From positions 1 through 45,499 of the forward strand of contig CAJAVE010000136.1 of NCBI GenBank assembly GCA_903945325.1: 45,499 nt of DNA, read 5' to 3'. Below are positions 19,927 through 28,005 of this stretch, one piece after another. The translations under genes were made by a program, and so were the position numbers. Origin of the DNA: an uncultured beta proteobacterium (GTDB taxonomy: Bacteria; Pseudomonadota; Gammaproteobacteria; Burkholderiales; Burkholderiaceae_C). Each line of letters opens with the position of its first letter. Position 1 is the first letter of the stretch. Below the pieces are notes generated by a model. The model was not told where the DNA came from. It made no database searches and saw nothing but the letters and a program-made list of their open reading frames with translations.

Positions 19927-19962
19927 CCTGTTCGCAGGCAGGTAGCTGGCTGGCAAACGCAG

Positions 19963-21816
19963 TCAGGGGCTGCGTACAAGAAGCCCGGCACCTGAGCGCT
20001 TGGCATCGTGCTTGGCCAGCGCAGCCAAGTTAGCCACCTCTTCCGCCCGCGAGAAGCGACTTCCCTCAATCACCGCCGCGCCAATGGACACCGTAGTGCA
20101 AGGGAAAAAACGCAGCACTCCCTGGCGGTCTTCTGCTTCAATGCCGCCCGCACTTCGCGCCGCCGCATCAAAGAGCTCAAGCGCCTGTGCATTGAATTCC
20201 TGCACCAGTTGCTCACTGCGGGTCCGCCAGTCAAGACTTTGAAACAGCAGGATGAAGTCGTCCCCACCGACATGCCCCAAAAAATCACACTGTGAATCGC
20301 ACTTGGTTACTGCAAGCCGCGCCAGCAGGCGGATCATTTCGTCACCCCGCCAATAGCCGTAGTAATCGTTAAAGGGTTTGAAGTTGTTGAGGTCTGCGTA
20401 GCAGGCCACAAAGCGTACCTTCTTCTGGATCAACCGATCCATGTGCTGGCTTATCGGGATGTTGCCCGGCAGAAATGTCAGAGGATTGGCATGGCGGGCC
20501 GCTTCAATTCGGGTCTCGGTCACCGATCGGACCAACTGCTCGCCCGTGCCCAGTCCGACGTAGCGACCATTGTCCGTCACGATAAAACCATCGGCGAGAT
20601 AGCGCTGGTCTTCCGACGTCAAAATTCCAATCAGTTGATCCACACTGTGTTCGCGCTCGATCAGTCTGGGCCTGAAGTTGGCGTGCACTGCGCATGGCTT
20701 GCGTCCCCACACTTCGCGGTAATAGAGCTTGCTGTACTCATTCATGAACTGCGCACGGTTGATCAAGGCCACTGGCTGTCCTTGATCCAGCACGGCAATC
20801 GCATGCAAATCGGGCCACTTTGCGAAACAGGCCGCCAAGTCATCGTTGGTGGTTTCTGCGGTAACAGTCGGCGCCCGGACCAAGGCAATGTTTCGCAGTT
20901 GCCCGTTGGGTGCGGCCCTGACCAACTCGGGAAAAACAACAATTTGGCGCTCTGCCAGCACCCGCTTGGCATCAACCGGCACATAACGCAGGGGTGCGGT
21001 GTTGGGGTGCCCTAAAAAATAGCCCTGCCCGTAGGCAATCCCGAGATCGCGCAGCACACGCAAATCATCCGGGTTTTCGATTCCCTCGGCGACCAGTGAG
21101 GTTCCAAAAATATCGGCAATTTGCAGCAATGCCTGAATCGTCTTCACTTTGTCGCCATTCTGGCTGATATCGCGCGTGAAGTACTTGTCGATCTTGACGA
21201 CCTCAGGCTTCAGTTGTGACCACAGCCGCAAACTTGACCGTCCGTCACCAAAATCATCCAGCGCCAGTGAAATACCTGCCGCCCGGACTTTTGCAACCAC
21301 TTCGGCAAGCTCATCCATGTCTTCGACCCGCTCATGTTCTGTAACTTCCAGAACCAGCATGCGCGACTGGACACCAAAACTGCGGATCTGATTCAGCAAG
21401 TCGCCTTGCCCACTTGAATGCACCAGCTGCGTCAAAACTGCGGCGCTCATGTTGATGAACAGTCTCCCGGGTACCTCCATCTGCCCCCATCGGCGCAAAG
21501 CCTCAACAACGCAGGCGTATTCGAACTCGAAACCGAGGCACTCAAGCGACGCAGCACGCAACAACGCGTCGGGCGTGTGCATCACTGTCCCCTTGGGCCC
21601 GCGAATCAGTGCTTCATGCGCATAGATGCTAGCGTCCCTGAGGCTGACGATGGGCTGAAACACCGGGTAAAGGCTTCCCTGCTGTAACACTCTCTCCAAT
21701 GGCCCCTGCCCGGCTATGGTGTTGACGCTGACGATACGCAATGGGCCTGTATCCGCCATACGGATGCCGGTGTCACCCGACGGTTCAGACAGGCAATCCG
21801 GATTTCGGTAGGACAT
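19963..21816 (-). CDS. EAL-CBS-GGDEF cyclic-di-GMP signalling protein
   Basis: Predicted cytoplasmic 617-aa protein without membrane segments. An N-terminal EAL phosphodiesterase domain (about 45-280) keeps its catalytic set: E68-A69-L70, Asn122, Glu157, Asp187-Asp188, Lys208, Glu244 and Gln264. A CBS-like pair (about 305-425) follows, then a GGDEF domain (about 445-617) with GGDDF at 517-521 instead of GGDEF. The RxxD inhibitory site that normally precedes GGDEF is absent. It is likely an active phosphodiesterase; whether the GGDDF site makes c-di-GMP is uncertain. CBS domains often bind adenosine nucleotides. Met20 is an alternative start. Convergent with ppx. Confidence 0.88.
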   Translation of the reverse strand: MSYRNPDCLSEPSGDTGIRMADTGPLRIVSVNTIAGQGPLERVLQQGSLYPVFQPIVSLRDASIYAHEALIRGPKGTVMHTPDALLRAASLECLGFEFEYACVVEALRRWGQMEVPGRLFINMSAAVLTQLVHSSGQGDLLNQIRSFGVQSRMLVLEVTEHERVEDMDELAEVVAKVRAAGISLALDDFGDGRSSLRLWSQLKPEVVKIDKYFTRDISQNGDKVKTIQALLQIADIFGTSLVAEGIENPDDLRVLRDLGIAYGQGYFLGHPNTAPLRYVPVDAKRVLAERQIVVFPELVRAAPNGQLRNIALVRAPTVTAETTNDDLAACFAKWPDLHAIAVLDQGQPVALINRAQFMNEYSKLYYREVWGRKPCAVHANFRPRLIEREHSVDQLIGILTSEDQRYLADGFIVTDNGRYVGLGTGEQLVRSVTETRIEAARHANPLTFLPGNIPISQHMDRLIQKKVRFVACYADLNNFKPFNDYYGYWRGDEMIRLLARLAVTKCDSQCDFLGHVGGDDFILLFQSLDWRTRSEQLVQEFNAQALELFDAAARSAGGIEAEDRQGVLRFFPCTTVSIGAAVIEGSRFSRAEEVANLAALAKHDAKRSGAGLLVRSP

Positions 21817-21983
21817 AGGCGAGACAGTCGAGTGTTCTTAAAAATCCAATCTAGCACCCAAGAATTGCGTTTTTGTGACAAATAAAAGTCATCGCATTGA
21901 CATACAGACCTGCCACGATGAGCACAGAAAAAGAATCACTGCAACCAGCCCTGTGTGTGCTCTTACCTCTTTGCAAGGAATGA

Positions 21984-23594
21984 ATGATGGCTATCCTGGC
22001 GCGCTTACGTATTCGATCGCGGCTTCTCTTGCTATTGGTGTTCTCAGTGCTTGCACTGATCGTTTTAGGTGCATTTTCCGCCTACACCATCCAGGCGGAA
22101 GCGACCCGTGCAACCTCCTTCATTGACGGCGAATTTGAGTCCGTCCGCGCACTGAGTGATGTGCGTGCTGCGGTCGGCAGTGCGCGCCGCTTCGAAAAAG
22201 ACATCTTCCTGAACATGGGTGACGAGAAAGAAACAGAGCGATTCACCGCCCTTTGGAACACCGAAATATCCAATATCACGCAGTCCATTGCACGCAGTCA
22301 GTCACTGGCCCAACCCGCCGAGTTGGTTGCATTGGGTCACATGCTCAAGGGCACCTCCAGCTATGCCACAGGATTCAAAGACTTGCTGGGAAAACTGGCA
22401 CGCGGTGAGCTCCACGACCCCTGGGCAGCCAATGCTGCCATGGCGCCGCTCCAGGACGATATCCGCCGTATAGACCAGTCGGTTGACGAGCTTTCCAAAG
22501 CGCTGGCCACACGCGCCAGCACGCGACGCATCGAGTTGGCCGTCACCGCAGGCAAGGCACCGTGGTTGGTGGTAGCGGCAACCGTGATCTCGGCGGTACT
22601 GGCCTCTTTGCTGGTGCTGGCCATTGTTCGGTCCATTTTGGCACCGATACGGGACCTACAGGAGACAGCCGACGCATGGGGACAAGGCGATTTAAGCCAG
22701 GGGGTTGACCTGGGTGGTCAATGCGAAATATCGGAGGCCAAACGCGATTTGGGTCGCATGCACCATTCTTTGACCGGTCTGGTGACCCAGGTGCATGCCG
22801 GAGTCAACGTGGTGAGCAACAACACCCACGAAATTGCCACCGCAAACAACCATCTGGCACAGCGAACGGAGCAAGCCGCCATATCTCTGCAAAAAATTGC
22901 GGCATCCGTGGATGAACTGACCGCCGCTGCCCAAAATACGGTCAATTTCACCACGCAAGCGGTGAAGTCCGCCAACCACGCGACACAAGTTGCCGGTAGA
23001 GGCGGAGCCGCTGTGGCGAATGTGGTCAGCACCATGCATGATATTGACCGCGCTTCGGGTCGCATTGCCGAAATCATTGGCGTGATTGATGGCATCGCCT
23101 TTCAAACCAATATCCTGGCGCTCAATGCGGCAGTGGAGGCCGCACGCGCCGGCGACCAGGGACGCGGTTTTGCTGTTGTTGCCAGCGAGGTGCGCAGTCT
23201 CGCGGGTCGCAGCGCCGAGGCCGCCCGTGAAATCAAAGGCATCATTGCGGAGTCGGTGGATACCGTCAAGCACGGCTCCCTCCTTGTGGAGGCCGCCGGG
23301 CAGACCATGCGTGACATTGCGGCCAGCGTGCAGGAAGTGTCGACCACCATCGAGTCCATACGCCTGATCTCCCATGAGCAATTGGAAGCAGTCGTTCACA
23401 TCCATGCATCCATCGGCGGACTGGACCAAGCGACGCAGCAAAATGCCGCTATGGTGGAAGAATCCGCAGCAGGGGCCACCAGCCTGGCGCAAGAAACGCA
23501 AAATCTGAGGCAAGCGGTAGCTGTGTTCAAAGTCAATCAAGACCCGACAGAAAAATGGTCAAATAGGCCTCTAGCCCTAGTCGGATTTGCGTAA
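21984..23594 (+). CDS. methyl-accepting chemotaxis protein
   Basis: Inner-membrane chemoreceptor, 536 aa. Transmembrane segment 1 (about 13-35), a periplasmic domain of the four-helix-bundle type (about 36-190), transmembrane segment 2 (193-216), HAMP (about 217-270) and a cytoplasmic signalling hairpin with the invariant tip region (IDGIAFQTNILALNAAVEAA, about 368-387, then GRGFAVVASEVR). It has no NWETF-like tether at the C-terminus. A second ATG three bases downstream (21987) has better spacing from AAGGA. No che genes lie nearby, so it is an orphan receptor with unknown ligand. Confidence 0.93.
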   Translation: MMAILARLRIRSRLLLLLVFSVLALIVLGAFSAYTIQAEATRATSFIDGEFESVRALSDVRAAVGSARRFEKDIFLNMGDEKETERFTALWNTEISNITQSIARSQSLAQPAELVALGHMLKGTSSYATGFKDLLGKLARGELHDPWAANAAMAPLQDDIRRIDQSVDELSKALATRASTRRIELAVTAGKAPWLVVAATVISAVLASLLVLAIVRSILAPIRDLQETADAWGQGDLSQGVDLGGQCEISEAKRDLGRMHHSLTGLVTQVHAGVNVVSNNTHEIATANNHLAQRTEQAAISLQKIAASVDELTAAAQNTVNFTTQAVKSANHATQVAGRGGAAVANVVSTMHDIDRASGRIAEIIGVIDGIAFQTNILALNAAVEAARAGDQGRGFAVVASEVRSLAGRSAEAAREIKGIIAESVDTVKHGSLLVEAAGQTMRDIAASVQEVSTTIESIRLISHEQLEAVVHIHASIGGLDQATQQNAAMVEESAAGATSLAQETQNLRQAVAVFKVNQDPTEKWSNRPLALVGFA

Positions 23595-23597
23595 GCA

Positions 23598-23614
23598 GCT
23601 ATAACATCTATAGC
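23598..23614 (+). repeat. GCTAT-N7-ATAGC palindromic repeat, copy 4
   Basis: Seventeen-base palindrome starting four bases after the chemoreceptor stop codon, in the 39-base gap between two convergent genes. Same orientation as copy 3. Confidence 0.6.
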
Positions 23615-23633
23615 AATTGCATCGAAAACGCGT

Positions 23634-24938
23634 TCAACGGACGGCACTGGATCGGGGCGGCCGCGTCTCAAAGTGCTTGAGCGCAACATACGTCAGAGCA
23701 CCCACCAATGCGGCACCCAGCAGAAAGCCGCCATAGGCCAACGGCCATGCTATGCCTTGCGTCATCATGGAAAACTCGGACATCCCACCCACCCCAGCCA
23801 GGATATTGAGGGGCATGAACACGACGCCAAACACCGTCAGTTGATTGATTCGCTTGTTCTGATTGATATTGATAAAGCCGATGGTCGCATCCATCAAAAA
23901 ATTGATCTTGTCGAACAGAAACGAGGTGTGGCTGTTCAAAGACTCTATGTTCTGCAATATCTGTCTGGCATCATCACCCTGAGCCGTCGCAAGAATCTTG
24001 CAACGAACTAAAAAACTGATGGCACGTTGCGTATCCAGAATATTGCTGCGGATTCGACCATTCAGGTCTTCTTCTTCCGCAATGTCACCCAGAATGGCCG
24101 CAGCTTCACGGTCACTGATAGCCTCACTCAAAACCTGTCGGCCCACTTTACCCAGCGTGGTGTAAATGTCTTCCAGTGAGTCGGCCGAGTACTCCACATC
24201 AGCACCGTACAGGTCAAGCAACAAGTCAATGCAATCCGACGCGTAACCCGGCTGGGTACCAGCACGTCGGCGCTGGAGTCGGAACACCGGCAGGTCTTCA
24301 TTGCGCAGCGAAAACAAAATTCCCTTATGCACAATAAAGACCACCGGCACGCTGCGGGACTTGCCTTCGCGGTCCAGCAAGAAGTTGGAGTGCAGGTGCA
24401 CGTCACCACTTTCTTCCACATGGAACCGGGTGCTGACCTCCAGATCCGTGATGTCACCCGGGTCTGGCAGCACCAGTCCGAAATGGGCGCCTATATAGGA
24501 TCGCTCCGCTTTGGTGGCATTGATCAAGTCGATCCAGACTGGACGAATTTCATCCAGATTTTTCCGGTTGTCGATCGGGATCTGCTGCAATCTGCCTCCA
24601 CTGAGCTCAAACGCATTCATTTGCGTTGCGTCAAAGGCGGGTTCTCGATTTCCAACCAGTTGCTCGCGGCAACTGTCAGAGACCTCCCATAAAACTTCAT
24701 TCTGTCGACCCTCTGGCACTTGCTCCCAGAAAACAGTCGCGTCCTGTGGAGGCAGTGCCTCAAGAATTGCGCCCAGTTCTTCAGAGGGCGTTTGTGCTAC
24801 AAAATTCTGCAGCTCCACCGAGTGCTGGCGGTGCACCAGTGTTTCGACCATGTCGTGGCGCGGCATGGACTGACTGTGCAACACGCCCTCTACCCGTCTT
24901 TGCTTCTTCAGCAGTTCGGAAACTTTTTCCATCGACAT
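23634..24938 (-). CDS. CorA-family divalent cation transporter with MgtE-N-like N-terminus
   Basis: Inner-membrane magnesium/cobalt-type channel, 434 aa. Residues 1-100 resemble the helical MgtE N domain (VHRQHSVELQNFVAQ, LEALPPQDATVFWEQVP). Residues about 115-370 resemble the CorA cytoplasmic funnel (LDEIRPVWIDL, then the long stalk helix). Two C-terminal membrane helices follow. The CorA signature GMN is replaced by GMS (385-387, in GGMSEFSMM). GMN forms the selectivity filter in classical CorA, so ion choice or gating may differ. Lies 36 bases after the pyruvate-kinase-like gene on the same strand, so probably cotranscribed. Confidence 0.82.
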   Translation of the reverse strand: MSMEKVSELLKKQRRVEGVLHSQSMPRHDMVETLVHRQHSVELQNFVAQTPSEELGAILEALPPQDATVFWEQVPEGRQNEVLWEVSDSCREQLVGNREPAFDATQMNAFELSGGRLQQIPIDNRKNLDEIRPVWIDLINATKAERSYIGAHFGLVLPDPGDITDLEVSTRFHVEESGDVHLHSNFLLDREGKSRSVPVVFIVHKGILFSLRNEDLPVFRLQRRRAGTQPGYASDCIDLLLDLYGADVEYSADSLEDIYTTLGKVGRQVLSEAISDREAAAILGDIAEEEDLNGRIRSNILDTQRAISFLVRCKILATAQGDDARQILQNIESLNSHTSFLFDKINFLMDATIGFININQNKRINQLTVFGVVFMPLNILAGVGGMSEFSMMTQGIAWPLAYGGFLLGAALVGALTYVALKHFETRPPRSSAVR

Positions 24939-24974
24939 GGTGGATGCTCCGCTACCCTGAGAAACACGCTGCGA

Positions 24975-26930
24975 TCAAACCAATCCATCCGTTGGACGGT
25001 GCGCGGATTTTCGGTTTGGCAGCTCTTTACCACCCCAGGAACGCAGTGCCCTGAGCAACGAACGCTTTTTCACCTGGTGCCCGCCCATTCGCCTCAAAAT
25101 GTCATCAAGCGTACGAATCGCGTCCGCAATGTATGGCCCTTTGTTCAGCATGACGCATTCTGCCCGCACACCCAAGCCAGCGTCCGATATCTCGGCACGC
25201 GACGGCACCCCGGTCTTGGCCAGTGTTTCGAGCACCTGGGTCGCCCAGATCACCGGCATATGCGCCGCCTCAGCACACCAGAGTATTTCTTCCTGAACCT
25301 CCGCCATCCGCTCATACCCACACTCCACCGCCAGATCCCCCCGCGCAATCATCACACCCGCACAGCCGCCCGACATCGCAGCCAGCATGAGTTCAGGCAA
25401 ATTCTCGAAGCCTTTGAGTGTTTCAATCTTCAGGACAATGCCAATATCATTGCGACCCAAACGGTCCAGCTGTTCGCGCAACAGGTAAACATCGTCAGCC
25501 TGCTGCACAAATGACAATCCGACCATGTCTGCCTCCTTCGCAACCGCCACAAGGTCTTGCAGATCCTTCTCAGTCAAAGCGGGCAAATCGAGTTCGCTGT
25601 CCGGCAAGTTAATGCCCTTGTCGCCAATCAACTTCTCTCCGCCTTCGCGCGCCTGGGTAATCTCGACTTCCAGCCAATCGTCAGTCACACTTCGGATGAC
25701 ACCGCCAATTTTTCCATCGTCAAACCATATGCGCTCGCCAGTGCAAACCTGATCAATAACCTGCTGCAAGGTGCATGCGATATGAGCAGGCTGCTTGCTA
25801 AGGGTCTCATCACCATCATCCACAACCGCCGCGTTTCCAAGCCCATCCCGGGTCACACGAATAACATCGCCCATATGCAGATGGATGACTCCCGGTAGGC
25901 TTTCGATTTGATCTGCCAACGTGGAACGCCACTTCTTCCCCTCCGCGCCGTGGATCGTCAGCAGGGTCTCTGGCGTGAGGTAAGCAGTCTGCACACTTTC
26001 TGCAATGGCACCGCTGCTGTCGCAATGAACAATCAGCAGGTGTCGCTTGGCACCCCGTGCGTCTGAAAAGTCAATTTGTGAACCCGGTACCAGATGTGAC
26101 AGCCACTTGTCGTCAACGCCTATGCATCCATCCACGTCTGGCATGCCACGAGGGGCACTGTTGGACTGGATGCCCAATCGATAGGGTTTGTACGGACGAC
26201 CGAAATCGTCACGCTGGGGCCGCATACGCAATACGGGTGGTCGGGGCGCCACTTCGCCGGTACGAATTTTTGGCCCCCCCAGGTCCATGAGAATTTTCAC
26301 ATCACGCTGTACCGATTTGGCCGCATGCCGAACATGGCTAGCCATGTCGGACCACGCAGCAGGTTGGTCGTGGGCGCAGTTGATACGCGCAATGTCCATG
26401 CCCGCTTCAACCAACTCACGAACGACGCTGTAGTCAGCAGCCGCATCAGAGGGCAATGTGACCATGATGCGCACAGGTCGCCCATGAGGGCAGGTTCCCA
26501 GCAAATCAGTGGCGTGCCCCCCCAGCAAGCGTCGACTGCTCACGCTGCCAGCGGGTTCTTCTTCAGATTTGTCCAGCCATTCCTGACCGGTAAGGCAATG
26601 CAATATCCCCAAAACCTTGTCCAAATTCGCCAGCACATGCGACTCAGAACGCCCCAATGATGACAGACCAAGCCATGCCAGTTGGTCCTGCACTGAACGC
26701 AGGTCATGAACGCGCAGTGCGAGGTAATGAATCAGATTGCGCGCGCTTTCCCGGTACTTCGGCGACACACGCGCAAGTTCTGCCTGCATGGCAGCCTCCC
26801 GGTCGTGCATGGACTGCCGCAGTTTTTGCAGTTCCTCGATCAGCGACAGGCACACCGGCTCGCGTGCAGTAAGCTGGACTGACTTTTGGGCGACGATACG
26901 ATTGGAACTTGGCGCTTTACTCTTATTCAT
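24975..26930 (-). CDS. atypical pyruvate kinase-like protein
   Basis: The 651-aa protein contains the pyruvate kinase barrel but is unusual in architecture. An N-terminal helical extension of about 150 aa precedes the catalytic part, the region between barrel halves is longer than normal, and the C domain that binds allosteric effectors is missing. Motifs seen: ARINCAHD (normally RLNFSHG), GGPKIRTG with Lys221 (normally GPEIRTG), the catalytic lysine in LKIET, ARGDLAVE and ATQVLETL. Lys in place of Glu at the GPEIR position is known for potassium-independent pyruvate kinases, so potassium independence is inferred. Catalytic residues look largely kept, but activity on PEP/ADP is untested. A Pho-box-like site lies upstream at 26964. 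Confidence 0.8.
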   Translation of the reverse strand: MNKSKAPSSNRIVAQKSVQLTAREPVCLSLIEELQKLRQSMHDREAAMQAELARVSPKYRESARNLIHYLALRVHDLRSVQDQLAWLGLSSLGRSESHVLANLDKVLGILHCLTGQEWLDKSEEEPAGSVSSRRLLGGHATDLLGTCPHGRPVRIMVTLPSDAAADYSVVRELVEAGMDIARINCAHDQPAAWSDMASHVRHAAKSVQRDVKILMDLGGPKIRTGEVAPRPPVLRMRPQRDDFGRPYKPYRLGIQSNSAPRGMPDVDGCIGVDDKWLSHLVPGSQIDFSDARGAKRHLLIVHCDSSGAIAESVQTAYLTPETLLTIHGAEGKKWRSTLADQIESLPGVIHLHMGDVIRVTRDGLGNAAVVDDGDETLSKQPAHIACTLQQVIDQVCTGERIWFDDGKIGGVIRSVTDDWLEVEITQAREGGEKLIGDKGINLPDSELDLPALTEKDLQDLVAVAKEADMVGLSFVQQADDVYLLREQLDRLGRNDIGIVLKIETLKGFENLPELMLAAMSGGCAGVMIARGDLAVECGYERMAEVQEEILWCAEAAHMPVIWATQVLETLAKTGVPSRAEISDAGLGVRAECVMLNKGPYIADAIRTLDDILRRMGGHQVKKRSLLRALRSWGGKELPNRKSAHRPTDGLV

Positions 26931-26963
26931 CGAAAGATGATTGCATAGTCATGCGACCAATTT

Positions 26964-26981
26964 GTGACATTTCGGTGTCAA
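26964..26981 (-). promoter_or_regulatory. Pho-box-like site upstream of the pyruvate-kinase-like gene
   Basis: Minus-strand repeats TTGACAC and ATGTCAC start 11 bases apart (CGAA between). Each has about two or three mismatches to CTGTCAT. It lies 34-51 bases before the start codon and overlaps the stop of the small upstream gene. Weaker than the pstS, fasciclin and ppk1 boxes. Confidence 0.35.
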
Positions 26982-27187
26982 ACACCACTCAAATATTTCC
27001 ATCGGTGATTGAAAGAGCGCCCTATTTCGCGGCGCAACGCGGTGAACTCGCAGCGCACGGGTTTGGGCAAATTGGTTGCATAGGCCTCAATTTCTAACTG
27101 AAGCTGCATCACATGAGGATGACTACCACCCAGTGCAAGAGCCAATTTCTGATGCAACCGCTTCAAGTTGCCAAGGTGCTTGGACAT
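26978..27187 (-). CDS. small basic protein of unknown function (69 aa)
   Basis: I do not recognise it. The protein is soluble, positively charged and helical in character, with LGNLKRLHQKLALALGG near the start and a C-terminal FNHRWKYLSGV. ATG 27187 was chosen because GGAG lies five bases ahead; the frame extends further upstream without such a site. It lies upstream of the pyruvate-kinase-like gene by 47 bases on the same strand. Confidence 0.55.
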   Translation of the reverse strand: MSKHLGNLKRLHQKLALALGGSHPHVMQLQLEIEAYATNLPKPVRCEFTALRREIGRSFNHRWKYLSGV

Positions 27188-27297
27188 ATATTCTCCGAGA
27201 ATTGCTCTGATCGAACGCTCCACTCCTCTGAACAGCAATCCAGGGAAGATGCGTCAGTTTATCCGTATTTACCCTAGTGCAACGGAGAGAAATATCA

Positions 27298-27858
27298 CTA
27301 AACCTCGGCAGGCAATAGCATGGCAAGACGCTCGCTGATCGAATCAGCGCGGCTTGCACCAGCAACCCGTTCGACTTCATCCAGGATGTCACGACTAACA
27401 GCCAACATGGTATCCCTGTCCTTGGCCTCTCGAAGTGCCTGGCGAAACTGAATGGCCAATTCCGGCGCCTTGCGCGCAAAGATCCTTTCTGAAATGTCGA
27501 ACAAAAACATGCGAGTGGTTGCCAACGACCTCTTGCCCTCAAATGGATCGGAACCCCTTGCGTCGGGCATTAAAGCACCCGTTGCGGCCATCTTTACGAT
27601 GGTTTTTTCCGAAGGGCTGACAACGCTTTGACGAGACACGGACACCGTCCGGAGTGGTGCAAACGGCTCCACATAGCCTTCTTCAATCAGCTTCGCGCCA
27701 ATGGAAGTCACATCGCCCCGCAAAGTGGCCTCAATTTCGCGCATCGACTTCTGCCCATCGACCAGCAGCAAAAACATCCGCTCACGCTGACCCAGCGTTC
27801 GAACGCCCGTGAGAAACTCCGATCGACCTCTATCTGTTTTTTGAAGCTTCATCAGCAT
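27298..27858 (-). CDS. unknown protein with winged-helix-like N-terminal region
   Basis: A 186-aa soluble protein without a named family that I can identify. Residues about 20-70 (QRERMFLLLVDGQKSMREIE, then GAKLIEEGYVEPF) have the look of a winged-helix or DUF4388-type module found in bacterial regulators. The rest is charged and helical (RMFLFDISERIF, ISERLAMLL at the end). Several starts are close together: TTG 27867, ATG 27858 and ATG 27852; none has a strong ribosome site. A 10-base inverted repeat lies just upstream (27882-27915). Confidence 0.6.
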   Translation of the reverse strand: MLMKLQKTDRGRSEFLTGVRTLGQRERMFLLLVDGQKSMREIEATLRGDVTSIGAKLIEEGYVEPFAPLRTVSVSRQSVVSPSEKTIVKMAATGALMPDARGSDPFEGKRSLATTRMFLFDISERIFARKAPELAIQFRQALREAKDRDTMLAVSRDILDEVERVAGASRADSISERLAMLLPAEV

Positions 27859-27881
27859 GCAACCCAATAAAACACTATTGA

Positions 27882-27915
27882 GCCATTGTTCTGTTACGGG
27901 ACGATGAACAATGGC
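27882..27915. repeat. perfect 10-base inverted repeat in a divergent promoter region
   Basis: GCCATTGTTC (27882-27891) and GAACAATGGC (27906-27915) are exact reverse complements with a 14-base centre. The site lies between two divergent genes (27858 leftward, 28006 rightward) and has no T-tract, so it looks more like an operator than a terminator. Confidence 0.55.
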
Positions 27916-27947
27916 CTAAACCTTCAACAACCACCGATCAATAATAT

Positions 27948-27976
27948 TTGACTCAGCAAATTGTTCGATATAAACT
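27948..27976 (+). promoter_or_regulatory. probable promoter of the histone-like gene
   Basis: TTGACT (27948-27953) and TAAACT (27971-27976) are 17 bases apart; an alternative -10 TATAAA lies two bases earlier. An A/T-rich tract continues to the ribosome site. Confidence 0.45.
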
Positions 27977-28005
27977 ATATATACCGTTTATTTCAAAGGC
28001 ATACA

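Noticed and set aside
19926-19939. GCCTG-TTCG-CAGGC hairpin after ppx
   Set aside because: Short stem overlapping the stop codon and no T-tract, so not supported as a terminator.
21875-21903. Three degenerate Pho-like heptamers upstream of the EAL-CBS-GGDEF gene (ATGTCAA, ATGACTT, TTGTCAC at 11-base steps on the minus strand)
   Set aside because: Only one heptamer is a good match and the middle one is poor, so it is not distinguishable from chance by eye.
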